Shown: in pieces, positions 1-7,621 of the stretch
How the letters are laid out: the number at the start of each line of letters is the position of its first letter
How positions within the stretch are numbered: the first letter of the stretch is position 1
Assembly (NCBI RefSeq): GCF_900188455.1
Contig: NZ_FZOL01000012.1
Span: forward strand, 1 to 64,000
Direction of reading: 5' to 3'
Length of the DNA stretch: 64,000 nt
Source of the DNA: Pseudomonas japonica
GTDB taxonomy: Bacteria; Pseudomonadota; Gammaproteobacteria; Pseudomonadales; Pseudomonadaceae
Translations under genes and position numbers: made by a program
Notes under the pieces: model-generated
The model's database searches: none
The model's input: the letters and a program-made list of their open reading frames with translations, nothing else
What the model was told of the DNA's origin: nothing

Positions 1-165
1 CTTGTTCGAACCACCTTTGTTTGGGCGTTCTGGGAAGGGATTCTGGCTGGGTTGGTGATGGTGGGGGTGGCGATCAACTGGGTCAGGTTGAGTAACGATC
101 CGGAGAGTTGGGCTGCGATTGATGCGGCATCGCTCTCTCAACGCTTCAGTAAAGCCTTCAAGTAG
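1..165 (+). CDS. C-terminal end of an unidentified membrane protein (partial)
   Basis: Frame 1 is open from the window edge to a TAG stop at 163-165, giving the last 54 residues of a protein that begins outside the window. It contains one hydrophobic stretch (about residues 5-25, rich in Trp, Phe, Leu, Val and Gly) followed by a polar tail, as in a C-terminal transmembrane helix with a short cytoplasmic end. No family can be named from this fragment. The next gene starts about 50 bases downstream on the same strand, so the two could be co-transcribed. Confidence 0.5.
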   Translation, partial: LVRTTFVWAFWEGILAGLVMVGVAINWVRLSNDPESWAAIDAASLSQRFSKAFK

Positions 166-218
166 TGCTGATAGCCAGGCTTCCGTTCCTAGCGGAGGCT
201 TCGACTAACCGACGTGGG

Positions 219-464
219 ATGTACATGGAAATCGATGGGGTGGAGCGCGAGCGCCGTCGTAAAGCTGTGGCAGCAGAGATCGCTTGTCTAGCGCTCGACG
301 GAGGGCGGCTTGCAGCTGAGCGCTTGGCACAGTTGCAGCGCTACGTGGATGGCCGAGTTAGCCTCCAAGAGCTTCGAGCAGAGCTGATTGAACGTCTGCG
401 ATTAGATGATGAGGGAATTGCAGATGAAGACGAAATGCGTCGAGCCTGGGGTGACCTTGAGTGA
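219..464 (+). CDS. VbhA-family antitoxin-like protein, orphan
   Basis: A small charged helical protein of about 81 residues. After an N-terminal ERERRRKAV helix it has an A-x-A-C-L-A-L-D-G-G segment and a later RYVDGRVSLQEL segment. This is the layout of VbhA antitoxins, which block Fic AMP-transferases through an (S/T)xxxE(G/N) helix. Here the inhibitory Glu position reads Asp and the Ser/Thr position is Cys/Ala, so inhibition may be weakened or retuned. No Fic gene (HPFxxGNG motif) lies next to it; the following reading frames close at once. The start is uncertain: an upstream GTG at 165 is open, but the ATG at 219 or the one at 225 fits the family length better. Confidence 0.55.
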   Translation: MYMEIDGVERERRRKAVAAEIACLALDGGRLAAERLAQLQRYVDGRVSLQELRAELIERLRLDDEGIADEDEMRRAWGDLE

Positions 465-589
465 TTCGAGTCTCTCGACCGTAGGCGGCTAAAGCCGAAT
501 GACCGAGTTCTCGATCTCGATTTTGATTTACTGCCCCATTTGGACGCAACGGAGACACGATCAGCGTCGAACAGGAACCAACTGATCCG

Positions 590-1318
590 ATGAAAATTTT
601 GATTTACTCAGATCTGCACCTGGAGTTCGCCGACTTCCAGCCACCTGCGACGGAGTCCGATTTGGTAGTGCTGGCTGGCGACATTTCGGTGCGTAGTCGC
701 GGGGTGGTGTGGGCCAACGAAATCTTCAGCTGTCCGGTGATTTACGTCTGTGGCAACCATGAGTTCTACAAAGGCCACATCGATCGAACGTTGATGAAGA
801 TGCGCGATGCGGCCGCAGAGCACGTACACATCCTGGACAACCAGTCTCTGATCATTGGCGACACCAGGTTTTTGGTGGCAACGGCGTGGACAGACTTCAC
901 CGCGACCGGGGACTACAAAGCGGCAATGAGGGTGTGTGCCGAGTGGATGAACGACTTCAAGCGCATCCGCATTGGAGAGGGCTACAGCAAGCTGCGTCCT
1001 GTCGACCTGATTGCTCGGAACATCACCACTCGAGAATTTCTGGCCGTCGAGCTCGCCAAGGGCTTTGAGGGAAAGACGATGGTGATTACGCATCATTGCC
1101 CTCTTCGAGAACTGGCCGGCGATGGCCATGAAGGTCACCTAGGTGCAGCCTACTTCAATGAATGGCACGACCTGGTTGCCCTGGCTGACGTTTGGATTTT
1201 CGGTCATACGCATCATGCAGTCGACTCAATCGTCTCGGGCTGCCGGGTCATTTCAAATCCGCGAGGCTATCCAGGGGAGCGCACTGGATTTTCACCGGAT
1301 TTTACCATTGAGGTTTGA
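590..1318 (+). CDS. Calcineurin-like metallophosphoesterase
   Basis: A 242-residue protein with the metal-binding motifs of the calcineurin-like phosphoesterase fold in order: SDLHLEF (residues 7-13), AGDI, GNHEFY, THHCPL and FGHTHH near the C-terminus. These Asp, Asn and His residues bind two divalent metals. The family cleaves phosphomonoesters or phosphodiesters, and the substrate cannot be read from sequence. There is no signal peptide, so the protein is predicted cytosolic. It begins 125 bases after the VbhA-like gene. A second, shorter metallophosphoesterase of a different subgroup lies at 34461-35144. All motif residues are present, so the enzyme looks intact. Confidence 0.85.
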   Translation: MKILIYSDLHLEFADFQPPATESDLVVLAGDISVRSRGVVWANEIFSCPVIYVCGNHEFYKGHIDRTLMKMRDAAAEHVHILDNQSLIIGDTRFLVATAWTDFTATGDYKAAMRVCAEWMNDFKRIRIGEGYSKLRPVDLIARNITTREFLAVELAKGFEGKTMVITHHCPLRELAGDGHEGHLGAAYFNEWHDLVALADVWIFGHTHHAVDSIVSGCRVISNPRGYPGERTGFSPDFTIEV

Positions 1319-1370
1319 CAAGGTTACGCCTGCAGGTGCGGGCAAATTGAGGTTCAAAAAGAAAGAGCTC

Positions 1371-1730
1371 ATGTCAGCTGAGATCAACATTGAGTATCAC
1401 GGCAAGAGCCTGTCGAATTTTCAGCTCAAGCGGATTTTACGAGCGATGGCTTACAAATATTCGCCACCTGTCACTGCTTACTTGAGCGATGTCTTCATCT
1501 CGTCGCAGTGTGCTGTCGGGATCGTTTTTGGTCACACCTCTCCCGGGCAGTTTGAGCAACGGGCGGATGGGCACATTCTGCAGACGTCCCCGATTCAGCT
1601 CCTGAAGAAGGTAGGGCGTTATTGGTCGATCACGACTGCGGAAGGAAGGTACGTGTTGACGTCATTCAAAAAGGGAATCGGTAGGGAGACCCTACGAGTT
1701 CTCATTGCGGAGCTCGTTGAAACAACGTAG
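1371..1730 (+). CDS. Conserved small protein of unknown function, paralogue of 2185-2526
   Basis: A 119-residue protein I do not recognise. The ATG at 1371 was chosen because the longer open frame starting at 1143 runs inside the phosphoesterase. No membrane segment or signal peptide is seen. By eye it aligns with the protein at 2185-2526: both have a (T)A-(Y/F)-L-S-x-V segment, a G-x-V-F strand, then D-G-x-x-I-x-T-S-x-I, and an RYV strand near the end. The two are probably diverged copies of one family, separated by a decayed gene. Function unknown. Confidence 0.6.
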   Translation: MSAEINIEYHGKSLSNFQLKRILRAMAYKYSPPVTAYLSDVFISSQCAVGIVFGHTSPGQFEQRADGHILQTSPIQLLKKVGRYWSITTAEGRYVLTSFKKGIGRETLRVLIAELVETT

Positions 1731-1765
1731 CCAGGCGCTTCCGTGCGCAGGATGAACGACGCTGC

Positions 1766-2180
1766 CTAGGTCTCCGGGAGCAAAGTTCGGCGTTGGTGGT
1801 TGCTACTCAGGATTTTGTAATCCCGGATGCGGTCGTTGGAGAGGTGACCAGCATCCACCAGTCCTCGAATATAGCCTTCGGCTTTGCCACGAGCTTCACG
1901 CAGATCAGCTACAGAGGTGCTCTGGCGGATGTCATCAACGATCTGTTGCCAGCGCTGACTCTGCTGTAGACCGATGGATTCGGCGGAACAGACGGGAGCA
2001 TTCAGAAAGAGTTTCGTAATAGCCAGAAACGGGTGGATTGCACAAGTCGGGTGCTCCTCGAGCTAAATATGGCTCGAGGTGATTATGCGCACGCTCAATC
2101 GCCTGTTGTTGGCCAGCCCATAAAGTGTCCGTTCTTCTTGCATCGAAGCTTGCGAGATGGGGGCACCAAAATGTGAGGTT
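1766..2180 (-). pseudogene. Degenerate minus-strand gene with a frameshift
   Basis: No intact gene fits this gap, but the minus strand reads as decayed coding DNA. From about 2150 down to about 2065 one frame gives a sensible segment (ARRTDTLWAGQQ... ERAHNHLEPYLARG). Near 2060 the sense continues in another frame (EHPTCAIHPFLAITKLFLNA ...), through a charged helical part containing DLREARGKAEGYIRGLVDAG, to a TAG stop at 1766-1768. The second frame has an in-frame stop just upstream and no start codon. The simplest reading is one gene broken by an indel that has also lost its start. I do not recognise the family. Confidence 0.45.
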
Positions 2181-2184
2181 TCAC

Positions 2185-2526
2185 ATGGTCAAACGCAGGA
2201 CGCCGCTTTCCTCATCCAAGATCGTCGACACACCTTTAGCTGCCATGCCCAGCAGCGTGATCAAGGCGATGCAAATCGATTTTGGTTGGGATATCACAGC
2301 TTTTCTGTCATCAGTCGAGTACGGTAGTGGACAGCTCTTTCTGATGGGCTTCGTATTCAGTGATCGTGAGAAACGATTCGATGATGGTGATCCAATTCGA
2401 ACCTCCTTCATCATGGGAACCCAAGAGATCCAGGGCTATCTTGTGGTTCAGACGCTGAGTAGTCGCTATGTAGTATGTGACTGGGCAGGTGAGGGGGCTC
2501 GAGGGGGCTCCAAAGTTCCTCACTGA
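2185..2526 (+). CDS. Conserved small protein of unknown function, paralogue of 1371-1730
   Basis: A 113-residue protein starting at ATG 2185. An upstream in-frame start at 2125 would overlap the degenerate minus-strand gene and is less likely. It shares the pattern of the 1371-1730 protein (A-F-L-S-x-V, G-F-V-F, D-G-D-P-I-R-T-S, then an RYVV strand), which suggests an old duplication. The stop at 2524-2526 lies 165 bases before the proposed start of the graspetide precursor. I see no catalytic motif. Confidence 0.55.
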   Translation: MVKRRTPLSSSKIVDTPLAAMPSSVIKAMQIDFGWDITAFLSSVEYGSGQLFLMGFVFSDREKRFDDGDPIRTSFIMGTQEIQGYLVVQTLSSRYVVCDWAGEGARGGSKVPH

Positions 2527-2678
2527 GGAGGGTGTGAAGGAATGCTTGTTGCTCAATTAGTTGGTGTATCTCGCATTTCGTTTACTGGCGCCCTCGATCA
2601 TGGCCCTCCCTCATTTACCGTTATAGTGGCCAAATGGTATGGTCTATTCATTGTCGCTCTTCGCGACTTGCCGGCATT

Positions 2679-2694
2679 AGGAGAAGCCAGCTTG
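2679..2694 (+). promoter_or_regulatory. Shine-Dalgarno site deciding a TTG start for the precursor gene
   Basis: AGGAGA at 2679-2684 stands eight bases before an in-frame TTG at 2692. This choice puts a P-Y-L-S-R-F motif about 12 residues from the N-terminus, where ATP-grasp target peptides usually carry their recognition motif. The alternative ATG at 2542, behind a GGAGG at 2526-2530, would add 50 residues without family-like features. Confidence 0.55.
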
Positions 2695-3189
2695 GGAGCT
2701 CTAGGAAGTTCGTCTCAAACCTCGCCGTATCTTTCGAGATTCGCCACACCAAGGACAGGGGAAGACAGCATCCCTGGCTACTACTCCTCTGAGCTCAACA
2801 TGTGGGCGATCGATTCGCCGGCGGGTGTAGTCCCCATCATCACTGATGGAGTTCTGAATGAGCTCATGACCAAGACCAAGGTCAACGCAGAACAAGATGA
2901 TGAGGCGTGCTGGCAGGTTGAGCTCCTGACCAAAACCTACCAAAAGGTTGAGAGTGACGACGACGATCCCTCCCCCTATCGTGGGCAGTGCTCTTCTGAG
3001 CTGCGTAATTTCGACACCAGCAATCACCTGCTGCAGCTAGTGACCAAGACAGATGCGAATACCGAGCGCGATGATCGGTGCGAGGTCAATCATATTCTCG
3101 AGCTGATCACCAAGACCAATGTCGAGCTGGAGCGTGACGACAATGGCGATCCAACCTTCGGGCTCGACACTCGCTACTACTCAGACTGA
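2692..3189 (+). CDS. Putative graspetide precursor with four core repeats
   Basis: A 165-residue acidic protein read as the precursor of a ribosomally made, ATP-grasp-modified peptide. The N-terminal third is leader-like: S-P-Y-L-S-R-F-A-x-P, then G-Y-Y-x-x-E-L-N-M-W-A-I-D and an A-G turn. This resembles the P-F-x-L-R-F and Y-x6-L-N-x3-D-G pattern of known ATP-grasp target RiPPs. The rest carries four cores, TKTKVNAEQDD, TKTYQKVESDDDD, TKTDANTERDD and TKTNVELERDD. Each has two Thr donors, an invariant Lys between them and an E-x-D-D acceptor patch, each preceded by a short L-rich helix-like segment. The ATP-grasp gene follows 14 bases later. The repeats and context are seen; esterification is inferred. 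The start may instead be ATG 2542. Confidence 0.75.
   Translation: MGALGSSSQTSPYLSRFATPRTGEDSIPGYYSSELNMWAIDSPAGVVPIITDGVLNELMTKTKVNAEQDDEACWQVELLTKTYQKVESDDDDPSPYRGQCSSELRNFDTSNHLLQLVTKTDANTERDDRCEVNHILELITKTNVELERDDNGDPTFGLDTRYYSD
2863..3144 (+). repeat. Four imperfect core-peptide repeats L-x-T-K-T-x4-E-x-D-D
   Basis: Repeat units begin at 2863, 2923, 3037 and 3103 and each span about 14-16 codons. The spacings are 60, 114 and 66 bases. Invariant positions are Leu, Thr, Lys, Thr, Glu and two Asp; the four residues between Thr and Glu vary freely. The third spacing is longer because a segment with a second S-S-E-L motif is inserted, echoing the S-S-E-L in the leader. This suggests a larger unit was duplicated. 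Confidence 0.85.
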
Positions 3190-3203
3190 TCTGGACGCGC
3201 ATC

Positions 3204-4163
3204 ATGTTGCTGCTGGTTACGAATCGTCGTGACATCACGATGGACTATGTTGTGGCCGAGCTCCGCCGGCGCAGCGAACCTTACATGCGACTCAACACCG
3301 AGTTGCTTCCACAGGCGCTGTGTACGATGGCGGGGCATCAGCGTGATGCTTGGTCAATTTCACTGAATGGTGGGACTGTCCAGGGAGCGCAGATTTCAGC
3401 GGCCTACTTTCGTCGACCAGGAGCACCGGCGGTATCTGGCCAGGTAGAGGATGTGGGGGAGCGGGCCTATGTCGAGGCGGAGTGGAGCAGTTTTCTCAAA
3501 AGCTTGTACTCACGTTTGGAGGGGCGCTGGCTTAACTCTCCTGCCAAGATCTTCATGGCTGAAGACAAGCCGATGCAGCTGCTGTTGGCTCACGAAATTG
3601 GCTTCCATGTCCCCCAGGCTTTGATCACAAACGACATATCCTCAGCCCGTGCCATTACTGAGGCCGGCCAGGCCATCGGCAAGCCGCTTCGCCAAGCTGT
3701 GCTCACGGGTGAGACCGAACGTGTCATCTTTACCACTCGCCTCGGGCAAATTGAAGATGACCAGGCCGACGCCATCGCGTTGACTCCCTTTATTGTCCAG
3801 ACCGAAGTCCTGAAGCAATACGATGTGCGGGTTACGGTGGTTGGTGAACGAGTTTTCGCTACGGCGATCTGGTCTCAGGAAAACCCCGAAACGGAAACTG
3901 ATTGGCGTCAGGGAAACCGTCCTGATTTGCGGCATGAAAGAATTGTTCTCCCTGAGTTCGTGCAAAGGCAGTGCATCGAGCTAGTGGCGCACCTTGGACT
4001 CCGATATGGGGCCATTGACCTGATCTGCGATCGCTCCGGCAAGCTCTGGTTCTTAGAGATAAATCCTAACGGCCAGTGGGCCTGGATTGAGAACCTCACG
4101 GGGTATCCGATAGCGTCTGCAATCGTGGATGAGTTGACGGGGAAAACGGTTTCTCATGCTTAA
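3204..4163 (+). CDS. ATP-grasp peptide ligase, graspetide maturase (MvdC/MvdD-like)
   Basis: A 319-residue ATP-grasp enzyme of the MvdC/MvdD type, which joins Ser/Thr or Lys side chains to Asp/Glu side chains in precursor peptides using ATP. The N-terminal part has the family-typical opening (LLLVTNRRDITMDYVVAELR, then R-L-N-T-E). The central domain has the S-P-x-K-x-x-x-x-x-D-K-x-x-Q motif and F-I-V-Q-T-E-V, and the end has the metal-binding G-A-I-D-L-I ... W-F-L-E-I-N-P-N-G-Q-W segment. Length and motifs match active members. It lies 14 bases after the repeat precursor and its stop overlaps the start of the membrane protein gene. With only one ligase, any cyclisation chemistry is expected to be of one type. 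Confidence 0.9.
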   Translation: MLLLVTNRRDITMDYVVAELRRRSEPYMRLNTELLPQALCTMAGHQRDAWSISLNGGTVQGAQISAAYFRRPGAPAVSGQVEDVGERAYVEAEWSSFLKSLYSRLEGRWLNSPAKIFMAEDKPMQLLLAHEIGFHVPQALITNDISSARAITEAGQAIGKPLRQAVLTGETERVIFTTRLGQIEDDQADAIALTPFIVQTEVLKQYDVRVTVVGERVFATAIWSQENPETETDWRQGNRPDLRHERIVLPEFVQRQCIELVAHLGLRYGAIDLICDRSGKLWFLEINPNGQWAWIENLTGYPIASAIVDELTGKTVSHA

Positions 4164-4830
4164 GCAGCGACTCCAGTGGCTCTGGCCAACCATCATTCCA
4201 TTGTCGCCCGATGAGCAGCAGGGGGACAATCAGTGGCGCCGTAGCATGGCGTTGTCCGTGCGCGATGGTGATTGGTCTCGAGACAGTGAAGTGATTCTAG
4301 AGGAGTCCCGTCGACTGTTTGATGCGGAGGTTGATCGACGTAAAGGGGCTGACGCCAAAGCTGGTATCTACCTCGCTGCGATCACGGCGCTGATACCTGT
4401 CTTAGTGTCTTTGATACCCAGCTTGTGGAACGACAAATCAAGCAAGTGGCTGAGCTGTCTGGGGCTGTTTATCTTCGCTTGGGCTGTTGCCTATCTGTTG
4501 AGAGCAGGGGGCTGGGCGTTTAAAACGCTCAAGGTCGATGGATTTGATGTGGTGAGCCCAGCAGATCTAGCTCAGAGCTGGAAAAAAGGATCACCAAAGG
4601 CAGCGTTGGCTAAGGAGCTATCCCACGCTGTTCTTAACAACTACCCCAAGGTGAACCGGAAAGTGACGGGCATCAAAATGACCCATGAATTTCTTCTCCG
4701 GGCTTTTCTGACCTTCACGATCTTGATGGTTTTGCAGGTGGCGTGGCCGGTAGGTACTTGGGTTATTGGAGAGGTTACGAAGCTGATCAATCCGGAAGTG
4801 ATAGCCCCCCTGATCATGTGCTTTTCGTAA
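4156..4830 (+). CDS. Membrane protein coupled to the graspetide ligase
   Basis: A 224-residue protein with a soluble N-terminus, a charged helix (ESRRLFDAEVDRRKGADAKA), two close membrane helices at about residues 73-93 and 101-118, a soluble loop, and a third membrane helix near 187-207. The R-R-x4-D-x-K-A motif just before the first helix recalls membrane modules of Pycsar and related defence effectors, but that is a resemblance only. Its ATG overlaps the last eight bases of the ATP-grasp gene, so translation is coupled and the three genes form one unit. It could export the peptide, confer immunity to it, or be the effector that the peptide controls. Confidence 0.7.
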   Translation: MLKQRLQWLWPTIIPLSPDEQQGDNQWRRSMALSVRDGDWSRDSEVILEESRRLFDAEVDRRKGADAKAGIYLAAITALIPVLVSLIPSLWNDKSSKWLSCLGLFIFAWAVAYLLRAGGWAFKTLKVDGFDVVSPADLAQSWKKGSPKAALAKELSHAVLNNYPKVNRKVTGIKMTHEFLLRAFLTFTILMVLQVAWPVGTWVIGEVTKLINPEVIAPLIMCFS

Positions 4831-5367
4831 TGCGACTAAGCCTACGGCTCGAAGGTGCGGCTGATTCCTAGGTAGGAAAGCTCATCAAAACTTAGCCAAA
4901 AAAAAGTGGCCACCACCCGCGTGGAGGTGATGCCCACATGGCACTGAGCTTCGTCAGAACATTGCCAGTCCGGTCAGAGGGGGAGTAAGGCGACTAGCCT
5001 TACTTTTGAGCTGACCATCCTCCAAGATAGAACTGGCCCACCTCGGTCTGGCCTCGTTGTGATACTTAACAGACGATTCAACAACGAGATCTGCGGTCGT
5101 GCATCACAGGGTAAGCATTAGCAGGGAGACCACAGACTGGTCAGGTTCGAGGTTTGTTCGATTGCTCCGCATGCGATGGGTTGCCCGCTACCCGGAGTAG
5201 GCGTTCCGTTCATCAGTGGATAGGCCGCCTGGTCTACAGGCAGATGCTGTAGCGTTGCTCTATTTCAGGAGGCAGCTAAGCTTGTAGGCTGCAAATAGCG
5301 CAGCGGTGGCCTATTTCGCCTGCGGCATAACCAGTTCGCCGCGTTTCGCCTGTGGGGTGGTCGTCCC
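4831..5367. other. Intergenic region between graspetide and Wadjet units
   Basis: This stretch of about 540 bases has no convincing gene. It contains the hairpin terminator at 4984-5007, an A-run (AAAAAAAA) near 4900, and presumably the promoter of the Wadjet operon in its second half. A minus-strand frame at 5311-5502 looks protein-like but overlaps the family-conserved N-terminus of JetA and is taken as a shadow. Confidence 0.5.
4984..5007 (+). terminator. Hairpin terminator after the graspetide cluster
   Basis: AGTAAGGC, a five-base loop, and GCCTTACT form a perfect 8-bp stem ending in TTTT. It lies about 150 bases after the membrane protein gene and would separate this unit from the Wadjet operon. 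Confidence 0.7.
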
Positions 5368-6867
5368 ATGGAAGAGAACCTGCAACAACGTGCCGAGCAT
5401 CTCGTAGGGCTCCGTACACAGAATCCCGCGTGGTTGATTCTCGCCTCGCCGCGAGCACCATTTTTCCTGGCCAGCCTTCGGATGCTCCTTGAGCTTGGCC
5501 ATGATGGTGTCGAGATGAGCGACGCGCTCCGATCTCTAGCTGACACCTTCGCAAATTGCCCTGATCCTGAGTTTTACAAGATCGAGCGTGGGGCTGAACT
5601 TCAGCAAGCAAACCGAGAGCTCAGGGAGTGGATCAAGCGCCGGCTGATAGTCGAGCGTAACGGGCGGATCTACGCAACAGACTTCTTGGAGTCAGCTTTT
5701 CGGTTCACTGAATCTCTCGAAAACCGCGTAATGACGTCAACTGCCTCTCGGTTGTCAGTTGTGCAGCGTGAAATTGAGAATCTCGAGACGCACTTGAATT
5801 CGGATCTGAAGAGCAGGACGCTTGCACTCAAACGGCGTATCAAGGAGCTTCTGGCTGAGCTGGAACGAGCTAAAGCTGGGCTCATCCCCGTACTTGATGA
5901 AGAGAAGGCCATCGAAGGCATCAAAGAAGTTTATGCCCTCGCTATGAGCTTGCTGGCGGACTTCCGAAGGGTGGAGGACTCCTGGCGGGATGCTGACCGA
6001 TGGCTACGCCAGTCGATTATCAGCGAAAGGTTCCACCGAGGAGAGGTCGTCGACAACCTGCTGAATGGCCAGGAGGCCTTGCTCAACACGCCGGAAGGCA
6101 GGGTCTTCGACAGCTTCCAGCAGCAGTTATGGGCTCCACTTGAGCTTGAGCGTATGAGGCATCGCCTTCAGAACATCATGCGCCATCCAGCTGCTACCAA
6201 AGCGCTGACGAAGACCCAACAGGTTGAATTGCTGCGGTTGGTGCCGAGGCTACTCCGAGAAACAGAGCTGGTCTTACAAGCCAGGGCTCGGAGCGAGCGA
6301 GACGTCAAAAGCTTCATGAAGACCGGGCTTGTTGCTGAACACCACCGCGTTGGGCACCTACTCAACGAATTCTTCAGTATGGTCGTGAACATTGATTGGA
6401 GTCGCCAGTCGGTGCGGCACCTGCAGGTTCCTCTACCTCCAGTGGGTACGGCATTGGTGAAGGTACCGGTGGTTGAGCGACTGCGCTTCAAAGGTATCTC
6501 CGGAGAGATAGTTCCAGAGCTTGATCTCAGCCGGCGCTCTGCAGATCTCGAGGAAATTGAAGAAGAATTCTGGCAGTCCTTCGATGGGCTAGATCGAGAT
6601 GCATTCATCAGAGAAACCTTGAGAATACTGGCTGAGCAGCAGCGCCCCCTTTCACTTGTGGAGCTGGCCTCGCTTCTTCCTCCGACCCACGATCTTGAGT
6701 GCTTCACGATTTGGATCACCATGGCTCGGGAGGTTGGAATTGACGTGTATGAGGATCAGACCGCTCCGTTTGATCTGACTGACAAAGACGATCGTCAATG
6801 GCGCTTCCATCTGCCCTTCACCCAACTTGAGAGCGAGAAGCTTCGCGATATCAAATGGGAGCTTTGA
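5368..6867 (+). CDS. jetA: Wadjet type I protein JetA (DUF3375, MksF/MukF-like)
   Basis: A 499-residue protein corresponding to the kleisin subunit of the Wadjet SMC complex, which recognises and cleaves small circular DNA such as plasmids. The N-terminus has the family pattern N-P-A-W-x-I-L ... A-P-F-F-L-A-S-L. A winged-helix-like part is followed by a long helical region (about residues 120-200) rich in Arg, Glu and Leu, and a C-terminal winged-helix region. Its stop at 6865-6867 is one base from the JetB start. It is the first gene of a four-gene operon in the order jetA-jetB-jetC-jetD, which with the DUF3375-type JetA defines type I. The ATG at 5368 gives the expected length, though its ribosome binding site is weak. 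Confidence 0.9.
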   Translation: MEENLQQRAEHLVGLRTQNPAWLILASPRAPFFLASLRMLLELGHDGVEMSDALRSLADTFANCPDPEFYKIERGAELQQANRELREWIKRRLIVERNGRIYATDFLESAFRFTESLENRVMTSTASRLSVVQREIENLETHLNSDLKSRTLALKRRIKELLAELERAKAGLIPVLDEEKAIEGIKEVYALAMSLLADFRRVEDSWRDADRWLRQSIISERFHRGEVVDNLLNGQEALLNTPEGRVFDSFQQQLWAPLELERMRHRLQNIMRHPAATKALTKTQQVELLRLVPRLLRETELVLQARARSERDVKSFMKTGLVAEHHRVGHLLNEFFSMVVNIDWSRQSVRHLQVPLPPVGTALVKVPVVERLRFKGISGEIVPELDLSRRSADLEEIEEEFWQSFDGLDRDAFIRETLRILAEQQRPLSLVELASLLPPTHDLECFTIWITMAREVGIDVYEDQTAPFDLTDKDDRQWRFHLPFTQLESEKLRDIKWEL

Positions 6868-6868
6868 C

Positions 6869-7621
6869 ATGCCTAGCATTTTTGATGAATTGACAGGCAG
6901 GCCAGGTGAGGACGAAGACCGCGATGAAGATTCGGATCTTGAGCCGGAGCTGGATGATGACCTGGAAAACGACGAATCAGACCTGGAAGGTGACGACCTG
7001 CGAACACCCCGGGTCGTTCGAGAGGTGGTTCAGGAACTGTTCAAAAACGGATTTATCGAAGAGGCCGACTACAAGCGTCTCTACCGTGCGGCATTGGCGA
7101 ATGCTGAGCAAGTGGAGCAAATCTTCGAACCCTTCGATCTTGAAATTCAGTATGACGAATTTCGAGGCCTGGCCTTTGTCAGGGTGCGCCGTGAGTCAGG
7201 TGAGATCGCCGAGGGCTGGACGCATCCACTCATACGGCGGCACCCATTCAACCTAGAGCAGACGCTGCTAATCGCTGTGCTCCGACAGCATTTAATTGAG
7301 TGCGAGATGGAAAGCGGGGTTGGGGCGGCTATCCCTCAAATGACAGTAGACGACGTCATCACACAGCTGCGAGCCTATCTCGGGGAGCCTGGTGCAGACT
7401 TCAAAGATCGCCAAAGGGCGGTGAAGCTGCTTATTCAACTGAGGAGTCATCATCTCATTTCTATGAGTGAGCATAGCGATCACTTCACCATCCGTCCGCT
7501 GATTGCTCACGTGGCAAATCCCGAAAATTTGGCGGCATTGCTCCAGTGGCTGGAAATTCACGACCTCAGTGCCGATCAGCTCCCGCCAATGGGTGAGGAA
7601 GGAGAGGACACCGATGAATAA
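6869..7621 (+). CDS. jetB: Wadjet type I protein JetB (DUF4194, MksE/MukE-like)
   Basis: A 250-residue subunit that binds the kleisin and helps control the SMC ATPase. The ATG at 6869 follows GGGAG at 6857-6861 and lies one base after the jetA stop. The open frame extends upstream into jetA, but that part is a shadow. The first 45 residues are a very acidic tail with many Asp and Glu. The folded part starts near the V-V-R-E-V-V-Q-E-L helix and shows the winged-helix composition of the family. Its stop overlaps the jetC start codon region. Length and position match type I JetB proteins. Confidence 0.85.
   Translation: MPSIFDELTGRPGEDEDRDEDSDLEPELDDDLENDESDLEGDDLRTPRVVREVVQELFKNGFIEEADYKRLYRAALANAEQVEQIFEPFDLEIQYDEFRGLAFVRVRRESGEIAEGWTHPLIRRHPFNLEQTLLIAVLRQHLIECEMESGVGAAIPQMTVDDVITQLRAYLGEPGADFKDRQRAVKLLIQLRSHHLISMSEHSDHFTIRPLIAHVANPENLAALLQWLEIHDLSADQLPPMGEEGEDTDE

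Noticed and set aside
5311..5502. Minus-strand frame with protein-like end overlapping jetA
   Set aside because: The plus strand here encodes the family-conserved N-terminus of JetA (N-P-A-W ... A-P-F-F), so the minus frame is a shadow.
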